Source: Streptomyces sp. CC228A (GTDB taxonomy: Bacteria; Actinomycetota; Actinomycetes; Streptomycetales; Streptomycetaceae). From it: 64,000 nucleotides of DNA. The notes under the pieces are model-generated. The model worked only from the letters and a program-made list of their open reading frames with translations. It ran no database searches and was not told the DNA's origin. Positions 51,875 to 60,719 of this stretch are shown here, one piece after another. The stretch is taken from positions 427,531 through 491,530 of the forward strand of contig NZ_JAJPUI010000006.1 of NCBI RefSeq assembly GCF_021390935.1, given 5' to 3'. A program made the translations under genes and the position numbers. Numbering within the stretch: position 1 is the first letter of the stretch; every line of letters starts with the position of its first letter.

Positions 51875-53252
51875 GTGAGCAGTCGCGAAGCCGCCGAGCG
51901 CGGCCCGTCCCAGGACAGCCTGCGGCACGCCCTCCACGACTGGCGCGACGCGCTGGCCGCGGTACTGGCCGCCCTGGCCGCCATGGCGGTGGCCGCCGCC
52001 CTCGGACTGTGGGCGGCGGGCGCCACCGACCTGCCCGGCGGGGCGTTCCCCGGGTCGTCGCCGCCGTCGTCGTCATGGCGGCGGGCGGCGACGTCGACCT
52101 GTCCGGCGGCGCGGGCGGCTCGCCGGGGCGGAAGCGGAACTCGTCGCCATGCCGCTGTCGGTCAGCCTCACCGGCGCCCTGGTCCTCGGCGCGGGCTTCC
52201 TGCGGCCGCTGCGCCACCGGGCCGTCGCCTCCGGGCGCGAACTCCTCGGCAGGGCGGGGCGTACGGTCGTCCTGTGGCTGGCCGGGCTCGCCCTCGCCGC
52301 CTCCCTCGCGCGCCACACCTTCACCGACATCGTGCCGCAGGACAGCCCCGCCGGCGTCATCAGCGACCTGCTCGGCGACGTGCTGGACGCCTCGCCCGAA
52401 CTCGGCTTCCAGGCCCGCCTCGGCAGCACCCTCCTCTACGGCCTGCTGTGGGTCCTCGGCGTCCTCGCCATGGCGCTTCTCGTGTCCCGCAAGGCGCCCC
52501 TGCCCACCCGCCTGGTCCGCTACCAGGAACCCGTCAGGCCCGCCGCCTTCGCCATGCTGGTCCTGCTCCTCGCGTACGTCGCCGTGGGGCTGGTGACCGG
52601 GCTGGTGGTCGCCGCGACGAAGGGCCACACCGCCGACACGTTCGCCGTGCTGCTGCTCGGCCTGCCGAACCTCGTGTGGATGGCCCTCGGGCTCGGGGTG
52701 TTCGCCTCCTGGGAGGGCAAGGTGGAAGGGCCGTTCGGCCTGCCCATGCCGCACGTCCTCGACCAGGTGCTGCGCGGCGAGGAGATCACCACCCTCGACG
52801 TGCGGGCGCTGGCCGAGTACGACGGCCGGGCCTGGTGGCTGGTCCCCGCGGCGGCCGTGCTGCTCCTCGCCGCCGCCTTCCTCATGGCGGTCCGCTCACC
52901 CGCCCGCACCCGCCTGTGGCAGCAGGCCCTCCACTTCGGCGTCGCCTTCGCGCTCACGATGCTCGCCATCGCCCCGCTGACCCGGCTGCGCGCCAGCCTC
53001 GGCCTCTCCCTGCTGGGCATCTTCGAGATCGACGCGCTCGGCGGGGAGGCCGTCCTGCGCCCCCACCTGTGGACGGCGGTCGGCCTGGCCCTCCTGTGGG
53101 GACTCGCCGCCGGGCTCCTCGGCGGGCTCCTCGCCTCCCCGGTCCGCAGACGAGGCGACGTGACCCGGACTCAGCCCGGTCCGGGAGAGGCGTACCGGAA
53201 CACCGGCAGCGCCCAGCGCGGCGGCGAAGGCGGCGGCCCCGACGGCACGTAG
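51875..53252 (+). CDS. Streptophobe-like integral membrane protein; two frameshifts
   Basis: From GTG 51875 it reads ALHDWRDALAAVLAALAAMA with LGLWAAGATDLPGGAFP. After a missing C at 52048-52051 it continues VVAAVVVMAAGGDVDLSGGA. After a missing G at 52125-52128 it continues AELVAMPLSVSLTGALVLGA, FLRPLRHRAVASGRELLGRA and about six more hydrophobic segments. The repaired protein is about 460 residues with 10-11 membrane spans, matching the streptophobe family of Streptomyces. Function unknown. Its 3' end overlaps the convergent kinase gene by 82 bases. Confidence 0.75.
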
Positions 53253-54196
53253 GGGCCGCCCGCGGCAGCGGGCCCGGGCGGTGCGGGGGACACCGGGGCG
53301 GCCGCGGGGGACGCCGCCGCCCGCAGCGCCGACACGAACTCCCGGCACGACCCGTACCGGTCCTCCGGCGCTTTCGCCAGCGCCCTCGCCAGCACCCCGT
53401 CCAGCCCCGGCGGCAGGCCCGGACGGACCGCGCCCAGCGGCGGCGGAGGGTCGTACTGGTGCGCCCACAGCAGCGCCAGGTCGTCGTCCCGCCGGAACGG
53501 CGGAGCGCCCGTCAGCATCTCGTACACCACGCAGCCCAGGCTGTACACGTCGCACCGGCCGTCCACCGGGCGCCCGGAGATCTGCTCCGGCGCCACGTAG
53601 TCCAGCGTCCCGACGAACTGCCCCACGCGAGTGAGACCGGTCAGCGACTGCGACTTCTTCGTCAGCCCGAAGTCCGTCAGGTACACGTGCTCCGGGTGGT
53701 CGCTGTCGGTGCCCTCCGCGACGAGGATGTTGCCCGGCTTGACGTCCCGGTGCACCAGGTCGTGGCGGTGCGCCGCGTCGAGCGCCGACGCCACCTGCGC
53801 GGTGAGCCGCACCGCGGTCGGGGGCGGCAGGGGGCCCTCGCGGTCCAGCAGCGCCCGCAGGTCCTGGCCCGGTACGTACCGCATGGCGATGAACAGCACG
53901 CCCTCCGTCTCGTCGGCCTCGAACACCGGCACGATGTTAGGGTGGTCGATCGCCGCGGCCACCCGCGACTCGCGGACGAAGCGCTTGCGGAAGGTGTCGT
54001 TGCGGGCCAGCTCGGGCGCGAGCAGCTTCAGTGCCACGGTCCGGTCCAGCCTGAGGTCGCGGGCCCGGTAGACAACCGCCATGCCGCCGCGCCCGATCTC
54101 GGCCTCCACGCGGTACGACGCGATGCGTTTCCCGACGAGCCCGGACGGCCGGCCCGCCGGCAGCACGTCCGCGCGGTCCGCGGGCTCCCCGCTCAC
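53171..54196 (-). CDS. Serine/threonine protein kinase (Pkn family), cytosolic
   Basis: 341 residues. The glycine loop GRGGMAVVYRARD is at 35-47, the ATP lysine is Lys57 (VALKLL), the catalytic loop HRDVKPGN is at 149-156 and DFG is at 175-177. The activation loop contains LTGLTRVGQFVGTLDYVAPE. The C-terminal 55 residues are Pro/Ala-rich with no membrane helix and no PASTA repeats, so it is soluble. ATG 54196 overlaps the stop of the SH3-like gene. It is the third gene after the FHA-ABC transporter; the transporter and SH3-like protein are its likely substrates. Confidence 0.95.
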   Translation of the reverse strand: MSGEPADRADVLPAGRPSGLVGKRIASYRVEAEIGRGGMAVVYRARDLRLDRTVALKLLAPELARNDTFRKRFVRESRVAAAIDHPNIVPVFEADETEGVLFIAMRYVPGQDLRALLDREGPLPPPTAVRLTAQVASALDAAHRHDLVHRDVKPGNILVAEGTDSDHPEHVYLTDFGLTKKSQSLTGLTRVGQFVGTLDYVAPEQISGRPVDGRCDVYSLGCVVYEMLTGAPPFRRDDDLALLWAHQYDPPPPLGAVRPGLPPGLDGVLARALAKAPEDRYGSCREFVSALRAAASPAAAPVSPAPPGPAAAGGPYVPSGPPPSPPRWALPVFRYASPGPG

Positions 54197-55509
54197 CGCA
54201 CGCCCTCCCCCCGGTCCTCGTCCGGCGCCTCCAGCACCCGCGTCGGCTCCTGGCCTCGGGTGACGCTGCCGGCCCCTGCGGTGTCCTCGTCCTGGGTGCC
54301 GGCGGGGTCGTCGGTGTGGTGCTCGGTCGGCGGTTCCATCATCCGGGTGGGCTCCTGGGGGGTGGCCGCGGTCCCGGCCACGTCCACGACCCGGGTCGGC
54401 TCATGGCCGGCTGCCTGCTGCTGCGCGGGCGCGCCGCTCTCCCGGGCGGGCCCGGAGCGCCCGTCGTCCTCGTCGGCGCCGCCACGCCGGCCCCAGCCGG
54501 CCTCTCGGGCCTCTCGGGCATCTCCGGCGTCTCCGGCCTCTGCGCAGTCTCCGGCCTCTCCGGGCCCTCCGGCGTCCGCAGCCTCGTGAGCCCTCTCGGT
54601 CTGACCGTCGCCTGCGGACGTCTCAGCGCCGTTGCCGTTGCCGTTGCCGTCGCCGTGGTCGGCCGTGCCGGCCGTGTCGGGCGGGGCGCCCTCGGTCCGG
54701 GTGGCGTCCTCGCCCGTACCGGCCCGGTCGGCCTGACCGGACAGCCCGGTGTCCCCGGGGGACCCGGCCGCGTCGGCGTTCCCGGCGGCAGCGGCCGAAG
54801 CGCCGGACCGGTCGGCGTCCCCCGCCTGCCCCGCCCCGTCTGCCTCCGCGGCTTCCCCGGCCGCCTGGTCCGTGCCGGTCCCGTCGCGCTCGGCCACATC
54901 CCCATGCTCGCCCGCACCGGCCGGCACGGGCTGCGCGAGGGAGGGCGGCCGTGGCCGCGTACGCGGCCAGTTGGGCGCCGTCGCAGTACAGCCAGCGCTC
55001 GTGCTCCGCGTCGTACAGCCACAGCGACTCGCCCTCGACGACCACGCCCACCCGCAGCCCGGCCGTGCGGCCGCGGAACCCCTCGCGGTCCGTTCCGCCC
55101 CCGCCAGCGCCTCCACGGCCTCCCGGTAGCGCGCCACCGCCTCCTCCGCCCGGCCCAGCAGCCGGCGCGGATCCGCCGTCCGCGCCCCCGGCTGAGCGGC
55201 GGCGGGCGGGTCGGCCGGCACGGACACCAGCAGCCGCGCGTCCACCCAGGCCGCCCAGCCGTTGGAGCACACGACGCGGCCCCAGTCGCCCCGCCGCTCG
55301 TCGAGCCGGACCGGCAGGAACGGGTCGAGCGGCACCGTCGGCAGCTCCGCTCCCGGCGTCTCCCACGCGGGCAGACCGGCGCGCGGTACGACGTGCGTGG
55401 GCCGGAAGTCGGGGACCGCCGGGTCCGTCCCGTCGAGAGCCCAGGACTGCCCGGGCCACGCGACCGCCTCGGGCGCGGCCGGGTTCACCGGATCGGTGGG
55501 GGAGGCCAT
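54193..55509 (-). CDS. SH3-like domain protein with acidic EPTRV-motif tail; local frameshifts
   Basis: 438 residues as read. Residues about 60-105 (PLDPFLPVRLDERRGDWGRV then CSNGWAAWVDARLLVSV) look like an SH3-type beta barrel. A second conserved patch, RVGVVVEGESLWLYDAEHER with WLYCDGAQLAAYA, is only readable in another frame between about 54940 and 55100: one base is missing at 55098-55102 and the frame returns near 54930. The tail is acidic and ends with three EPTR motifs (EPTRVVDVAG, EPTRMMEPPT, EPTRVLEAPD). Middle gene between the FHA-ABC transporter and the kinase; the Thr residues are candidate phospho-sites for FHA binding. Confidence 0.65.
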   Translation of the reverse strand: MASPTDPVNPAAPEAVAWPGQSWALDGTDPAVPDFRPTHVVPRAGLPAWETPGAELPTVPLDPFLPVRLDERRGDWGRVVCSNGWAAWVDARLLVSVPADPPAAAQPGARTADPRRLLGRAEEAVARYREAVEALAGAERTARGSAAARPGCGWAWSSRASRCGCTTRSTSAGCTATAPNWPRTRPRPPSLAQPVPAGAGEHGDVAERDGTGTDQAAGEAAEADGAGQAGDADRSGASAAAAGNADAAGSPGDTGLSGQADRAGTGEDATRTEGAPPDTAGTADHGDGNGNGNGAETSAGDGQTERAHEAADAGGPGEAGDCAEAGDAGDAREAREAGWGRRGGADEDDGRSGPARESGAPAQQQAAGHEPTRVVDVAGTAATPQEPTRMMEPPTEHHTDDPAGTQDEDTAGAGSVTRGQEPTRVLEAPDEDRGEGVR

Positions 55510-55531
55510 GGGGCGGCTCCTCTCCAGGTCG

Positions 55532-58048
55532 CTACCTGCGCATGATCACCGGCTCGTGGCGGCGCAGCAGCCGCGCCACCGCGAACAGGAACACGACGGC
55601 GAGCGCCAGCAGCACCCCCATGTCGAGCAGCCACGTCCCGACCGAGTGCGCGAACAGCGGATCGTCCGCCTTCGGGCCGGGGACCGTGGCTCCCAGGTCC
55701 ACGGTCGACGCCATCGCGGCGAACGCCCAGCGGGACGGCACCAGCCACGCGAGCTGCTCCAGCACCGGCGTCCCGCGCACCTCCAGCAGCGCCCCGCAGA
55801 ACACGACCTGCACGATCGCCAGGAGGACCAGCAGCGGCATGGTGACCTCCTCCTTGCGCACCAGGGCCGACACCAGCAGCCCCAGCGTCATGGCGGTGAA
55901 GGACAGCGCCGCCACCGCCACGACCAGCTCCACCAGCGGCGGCAGCAGCATGCCCTGCCCGTCCGGCGCCCCCAGCGGCACGCCCACGAGGGCGACGAGC
56001 GTCAGCACCACCGCCTGCACCACGGTGACCAGGCCCAGCACCACCACCTTCGACATCAGGTAGGCGGACCGGGACAGGCCCACCGCCCGTTCCCTGCGGT
56101 AGATCGTGCGCTCCTTCACCAGCTCGCGGACCGCGTTCGCCGCGCCCGTCAGCACACCGCCGACGCACAGGATGAGCAGCACGTTCAGCGAGGACTCCGG
56201 GCCGAGCCGGCCTTCGGAGAGGGCCCGCGCCATCGCGCCCATCACGAAGGGCAGCGCCACCATGATCGCCAGGAAGGTGCGGTCCGCGCTGAGCGCCGCC
56301 GCGTACCGGCGCACCAGCGTCCGCAGCTGGGAGCCCCAGCTCTGCGCCTTGGGGGGCGGTGCGGGCGGTGCGGCCGTGCCGGCTCCCGGCGGCGGCTCGC
56401 GGTGCGGCGGCGCCGGCTCGACGTACCGCTGCCGGAACGCCGAGTCGCGGAAGCGGCCGGCCCAGTCGCGGGCCCGGTCGGTCTCGAACGCCTCGAACGC
56501 CTCCGGCCACTGGGCGAACCCGAAGAACCCCAGCGCCTCGCCCGGCGGCCCGTAGTAGGCGATCCGCCCGCCGGGCGCCAGCACCAGCAGCCGGTCGCAC
56601 ACGTCCAGGCTGAGCACACTGTGCGTGACGACGATGATGGTGCGCCCGTCGTCGGCGAGGCCGCGCAGCATGTGCATCACCGACCGGTCCATGCCCGGGT
56701 CCAGCCCGGACGTCGGCTCGTCGAGGAACAGCAGCGACGGCTTCGTCAGCAGCTCCAGGGCCACACTGACCCGCTTGCGCTGTCCGCCCGACAGGCTGTG
56801 CACCGGCTGGTCCGCCCGCTGCTCCAGACCCAGCTCGCGCAGCACCTCGGCGACCCGCGCCTCCCGCTCCGCGCGGGCCGTGTCCTGCGGGAAGCGCAGT
56901 TCGGCCGCGTACCCGAGGGCGCGCCGCACGGTCAGCTGGAGGTGCAGGATGTCGTCCTGCGGGACCAGTCCGATGCGCTGGCGCAGCTCGGCGTACTCGC
57001 GGTACAGGTCGCGCCCGTCGTACAGGACCGTGCCCCGGTCGGCGGGCCGCAGCCCGGTGAGGGCGTTCAGCAGCGTCGACTTGCCCGCGCCGCTCGGCCC
57101 CACCACGGCCAGCAGCTGCTTCTCGCCGACGGGGAAGGAGACCCCGTCGAGCAGGGTCCTGCGGGTCCCGTCACGGGCCCCGCCCACGGTGACGGACAGG
57201 CCCTGCACGTCGAGGGAGACCTCACCGGTGTCGGTGTACTCGACCAGTCGCCCGCCGACGAGGACGTACGCGCAGTGGCCGATGCCGACGACGTCCTCGG
57301 CCGTGACCCGCGCGGTGCCCACGCGGCGGCCGTTGAGGAAGGTGCCGTTGTGACTGCCCAGGTCGTGGATCCAGTGCGTGCCGTCCGGCCGGAGCCGCAG
57401 CTCCGCATGGCGCCGCGACACCACGAGGTCGTCGACGACCACGTCGTTCCCCGGGTCGCGGCCGATGCGCACGGTGCCGCCCGGCAGCGGCCGCACCGAC
57501 GTGGGCCGCCGGAACGCGCCGGTGGCCCCGGGCAGCGACCCGGGCCGCACCTCGTCCGGCGCGCCTCCGGCGGCGGCCCGCGCCGCGGCCGCGGACGACG
57601 GCTCCCCGGTGGGTGGTGACGGCTCACCGGTCGGGGGCGACGGCTCCCCGGTGGGTGGTGACGGCTCACCGGACGGGGGCGACGGCTCCCCGGTGGGTGG
57701 TGACGGCTCACCGGTCGGGGGCGCCGTGGCCGGGGGCGACAGCACCCCGCCCGGGCCGTCCTCCGGGTGCCCGAAGCGGAGCACCGTACCGGCGTCCACG
57801 GCCTCCACCGTGACGCGCCGTCCGTTCACGTACGTCCCGTTGGTGCTGCCCTCGTCCCGTACCGTCCACCGGCCCCGCTCCGGCCGCAGCACCGCGTGGT
57901 GCCACGAGACCCGGGCGTCGGCGAGCACGATGTCGCCGGCGGGGTCGCGCCCGACGCGATAGGCCCGGCTCGGGCGGATCGCGGTGGGCTCCCCGGCGAC
58001 ATCGAGCACCAGCTCGGGTGCGGTGGGTGCAACCGGCCGCTCTCCCAT
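55532..58048 (-). CDS. FHA-FHA-ABC transporter (ATPase fused to ABC2 permease), Rv1747-like
   Basis: 838 residues. FHA1 is at about 29-80 (VGRDPAGDIVLADARVSWHH, STNGTYVNG). A linker of six PPTGEPS-like repeats spans about 110-152. FHA2 is at about 190-245 (IGRDPGNDVVVDDLVVSRRH, SHNGTFLNG). The ATPase has Walker A GPSGAGKST (about 316), signature LSGGQRKR (about 420) and Walker B LLFLDEPTSGLD. Six membrane helices follow from about 590 to 838. The layout matches M. tuberculosis Rv1747, an exporter phosphorylated by PknF. First gene of the operon with the SH3-like and kinase genes. Confidence 0.95.
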   Translation of the reverse strand: MGERPVAPTAPELVLDVAGEPTAIRPSRAYRVGRDPAGDIVLADARVSWHHAVLRPERGRWTVRDEGSTNGTYVNGRRVTVEAVDAGTVLRFGHPEDGPGGVLSPPATAPPTGEPSPPTGEPSPPSGEPSPPTGEPSPPTGEPSPPTGEPSSAAAARAAAGGAPDEVRPGSLPGATGAFRRPTSVRPLPGGTVRIGRDPGNDVVVDDLVVSRRHAELRLRPDGTHWIHDLGSHNGTFLNGRRVGTARVTAEDVVGIGHCAYVLVGGRLVEYTDTGEVSLDVQGLSVTVGGARDGTRRTLLDGVSFPVGEKQLLAVVGPSGAGKSTLLNALTGLRPADRGTVLYDGRDLYREYAELRQRIGLVPQDDILHLQLTVRRALGYAAELRFPQDTARAEREARVAEVLRELGLEQRADQPVHSLSGGQRKRVSVALELLTKPSLLFLDEPTSGLDPGMDRSVMHMLRGLADDGRTIIVVTHSVLSLDVCDRLLVLAPGGRIAYYGPPGEALGFFGFAQWPEAFEAFETDRARDWAGRFRDSAFRQRYVEPAPPHREPPPGAGTAAPPAPPPKAQSWGSQLRTLVRRYAAALSADRTFLAIMVALPFVMGAMARALSEGRLGPESSLNVLLILCVGGVLTGAANAVRELVKERTIYRRERAVGLSRSAYLMSKVVVLGLVTVVQAVVLTLVALVGVPLGAPDGQGMLLPPLVELVVAVAALSFTAMTLGLLVSALVRKEEVTMPLLVLLAIVQVVFCGALLEVRGTPVLEQLAWLVPSRWAFAAMASTVDLGATVPGPKADDPLFAHSVGTWLLDMGVLLALAVVFLFAVARLLRRHEPVIMRR
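57600..57725 (-). repeat. 21-base repeats in the FHA-ABC linker, six copies in an A-B alternation
   Basis: Six 21-base units encode PPTGEPS or PPSGEPS. Two unit types alternate (GGCTCCCCGGTGGGTGGTGA and GGCTCACCGGTCGGGGGCGA cores), so the array is three copies of a 42-base unit, the second B copy differing by one base. Copy changes keep the frame and alter linker length. Confidence 0.9.
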
Positions 58049-58167
58049 GAGGAAATCCTATCTTCGCGTACCGTTATGCGCCGTTTCAGCCGTGTACGTC
58101 CCTGCGGTGGCGGGAAACGGGGAACACGAACGGAACACCGCCCCCGACAGGCCCGAGGAGGCCGACC

Positions 58168-59571
58168 ATGCCCATCGCGACGGTGAACCCGGCGACCGGC
58201 GAGACCCTCAGGACGTTCCCGCCCCACGACCCCGCGGAGGTCGAACGGCGGCTGGAGGCCGCCCGCACCGCCTTCCGGCGCTACCGCACCACCTCCTTCG
58301 CCGAGCGGTCCGCCCTGCTCCGGCGCGCCGCGGACCTGCTGGAGCAGGAGCTGCCGGACATCGCCGCGACCGTCACCACGGAGATGGGCAAGACCCTCAC
58401 CGCCGCCCGCGCGGAAGCGGCCAAATGCGTCAAGGCAATGCGCTGGTACGCCGACCGGGCCGAGGCCCTGCTCGCCGACGAGCGCCCGGCCGCGGCCGAC
58501 GTGCACGACGCCGGCGCCGCCGCCGCCCGCGTCCACTACCGGCCCCTCGGCCCGGTCCTCGCGGTCATGCCGTGGAACTTCCCGCTGTGGCAGGTCGTGC
58601 GGTTCGCGGCGCCCGCCCTCATGGCCGGGAACACCGGACTGCTCAAGCACGCGTCGAACGTGCCGCAGACCGCCCTGTGGCTGGAGGACCTGCTGCTGCG
58701 CGCCGGCTACCCGGAGGGCGTCTTCCAGACCCTGCTGATCGGCTCGGGGGACGTGGAGGGCGTGCTGCGCGACCCCCGGGTCGCCGCCGCCACCCTCACC
58801 GGCAGCGAGGGTGCGGGACGCGCGGTCGCCGCGGTCGCCGGTGACGAGATCAAGAAGACGGTCCTGGAGCTCGGCGGCAGCGACCCCTTCCTCGTCCTGC
58901 CGTCCGCCGACATCGCCGCGGCCGCCGCGACCGCCGTCACCGCCCGTGTCCAGAACAACGGCCAGTCCTGCATCGCCGCCAAGCGGTTCATCGTCCACAC
59001 CGACGTCTACGACGACTTCACCGACCGCTTCACCGCGGGCATGGCGGCCCTCACCGTCGGCGAGCCCGCGGACGGGACCACCGACGTCGGCCCGCTCGCC
59101 ACCGAGGCGGGCCGGGCGGACGTGGAGGAACTCGTCGACGACGCCGTCCGCAGGGGCGCCGAGGTCCGCTGCGGCGGCGGCAGGCCGCGCGGCCTGCCGG
59201 GCCCGCTGGCCGGCGGCTGGTTCTTCGAGCCGACCGTCCTCACCGGCGTCGACCCCTCCGCCCGCATCCACCGCGAGGAGGCGTTCGGGCCGGTCGCCGT
59301 CGTCTACCGGGTCGGCAGCCTGGACGAGGCGGTCGCCGTCGCCAACGACTCCCCGTTCGGACTCAGCTCCAACGTGTGGACGCGGGACGACGCGGACGTC
59401 GAGCGCTGCGTCCGCGACCTGGAGGCCGGCGGGGTCTACGTCAACGGCATGACGGCCTCGCACCCGGCGCTGCCGTTCGGCGGCGTGAAGCGGTCAGGGT
59501 ACGGGCGCGAGCTGTCGGGGCACGGCATCCGCGAGTTCTGCAACGCCACGACGGTCTGGCGCGCGGACTGA
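58168..59571 (+). CDS. NADP-type succinate-semialdehyde dehydrogenase (aldehyde dehydrogenase family)
   Basis: 467 residues. VMPWNFPLWQVVRFAAPALM and the cofactor loop FQTLLIGSGDVEGV are typical of the GabD1 group. The catalytic Glu is in VLELGGSDPFLVL, and the catalytic Cys is in NNGQSCIAAKRF (about 270). HREEAFGPVAVVY and the end FGGVKRSGYGRELSGHGIRE are family hallmarks. It oxidises succinate semialdehyde or a related aldehyde. ATG 58168 follows GAGGAGG. It diverges from the FHA-ABC gene with 119 bases between. Confidence 0.92.
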   Translation: MPIATVNPATGETLRTFPPHDPAEVERRLEAARTAFRRYRTTSFAERSALLRRAADLLEQELPDIAATVTTEMGKTLTAARAEAAKCVKAMRWYADRAEALLADERPAAADVHDAGAAAARVHYRPLGPVLAVMPWNFPLWQVVRFAAPALMAGNTGLLKHASNVPQTALWLEDLLLRAGYPEGVFQTLLIGSGDVEGVLRDPRVAAATLTGSEGAGRAVAAVAGDEIKKTVLELGGSDPFLVLPSADIAAAAATAVTARVQNNGQSCIAAKRFIVHTDVYDDFTDRFTAGMAALTVGEPADGTTDVGPLATEAGRADVEELVDDAVRRGAEVRCGGGRPRGLPGPLAGGWFFEPTVLTGVDPSARIHREEAFGPVAVVYRVGSLDEAVAVANDSPFGLSSNVWTRDDADVERCVRDLEAGGVYVNGMTASHPALPFGGVKRSGYGRELSGHGIREFCNATTVWRAD

Positions 59572-59707
59572 CCACGCGCGGCGCCCCCCGCCGCAGTCAG
59601 CCGCCGTTGCGGCGGGCCGCCGCCTCAGCCTGGGCGTGCCGCCGCCGCTGGCTGGGAGTCCCGCCGCCACAGCCGGACGGGCCGCCGCCGGCACCGCCCC
59701 GCCGCTG

Positions 59708-60691
59708 TCACAGCGGGACGATCACCTCGTCCTCCGGCGGCGGGGGCGGCGGCGTGCCGTCCCCGAACGGCCGGCCGCCCAGCTCCTCCCGGTGGTGCGG
59801 GGCACGCCAGCCCCGCAGGTCCGGGCCGCGGGGCACGATCCGCCGCGGGTTGAGGTGCTCGTGCACCACGTAGTAGTGCCGCTTGATGTGGTCGAAGTCC
59901 GCGGTGTCCCCGAACCCCGGGGTCTGGAACAGGTCGCGCGCGTACGCCCACAGCACCGGGTCCTCGGCCAGCTTGTTCCGGTTGCACTTGAAGTGGCCGT
60001 GGTAGACGGCGTCGAAGCGCACCAGGGTGGTGAACAGCCGCACGTCGGCCTCCGTCAGGGTGTCGCCCATCAGGTAGCGCCGCCGCGCCAGGCGCTCCGA
60101 CAGCTGGTCGAGCCGCGCGAACAGCCGCCCGTACGCCTCGTCGTACGCCTCCTGCGTACCGGCGAAACCCGCTTCGTACACCCCGTTGTTGACGTCCCGG
60201 AAGACGTCGTCCATCAGCGCGTCCATCTCGTCGCGCAGGTGCTCCGGATAGAGTTCGGGCGCGCCGGGCCGGTGCAGCGCGGTCCACTCGGTCTCCAGGT
60301 CGAGCGTGATCCGCTGGTAGTCGTTGGTGACCAGCCGCCCGCTCGGCACGTCCACCACCGCCGGCACGCTCACCCCGTCCGGCTGCCCCGGCTCCCGCGC
60401 CTCGTACGCCTCGTACAGGAACCGGATGCCCAGCACCGGGTCCCGTCCGCCGGGGTCCAGGGCGAACCGCCAGCTCCGCTCGTCCTGCACGGGGTCCGCC
60501 ACCGCGAGCGACAGCGCCCCCTCAAGGCCCAGCAGCCGCCGCACCACCAGCGAGCGGCTCGCCCACGGGCAGGCGCGGCTGGCCACCAGCCGGTAGCGCC
60601 CGGCCTCCACGGGCCAGCCGTCGCGGCCGTCGGCGGTGATGCGGTCGGTGAAGCGGCTGGGTGCGCGCAGAAAGCGCCCGTCGTCGTCCAT
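59708..60691 (-). CDS. Glutathionyl-hydroquinone reductase-like (GST superfamily)
   Basis: 327 residues. VASRACPWASRSLVVRRLLG contains the catalytic Cys of the CPWA motif. DDVFRDVNNGVYEAGFAGTQ, MGDTLTEADVRLFTTLVRFD and HFKCNRNKLAEDPVLWAYAR are the C-terminal GST-helical signatures of YqjG/PcpF enzymes. These remove glutathione from glutathionyl-hydroquinones. Actinomycetes use mycothiol, so the thiol substrate may differ. A Pro-rich tail ends the protein. ATG 60691 has only a weak ribosome binding site. Confidence 0.92.
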   Translation of the reverse strand: MDDDGRFLRAPSRFTDRITADGRDGWPVEAGRYRLVASRACPWASRSLVVRRLLGLEGALSLAVADPVQDERSWRFALDPGGRDPVLGIRFLYEAYEAREPGQPDGVSVPAVVDVPSGRLVTNDYQRITLDLETEWTALHRPGAPELYPEHLRDEMDALMDDVFRDVNNGVYEAGFAGTQEAYDEAYGRLFARLDQLSERLARRRYLMGDTLTEADVRLFTTLVRFDAVYHGHFKCNRNKLAEDPVLWAYARDLFQTPGFGDTADFDHIKRHYYVVHEHLNPRRIVPRGPDLRGWRAPHHREELGGRPFGDGTPPPPPPEDEVIVPL

Positions 60692-60719
60692 GCCGGCCGG
60701 GTACCCGCCGGGGCCGCCG

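Noticed and set aside
50093..54589. A 1498-codon open plus-strand frame
   Set aside because: It overlaps the DUF6777-type, streptophobe-like, kinase and SH3-like genes. Its only protein-like part is the first streptophobe segment; the rest is Arg/Pro-rich antisense sequence, usual in GC-rich DNA.
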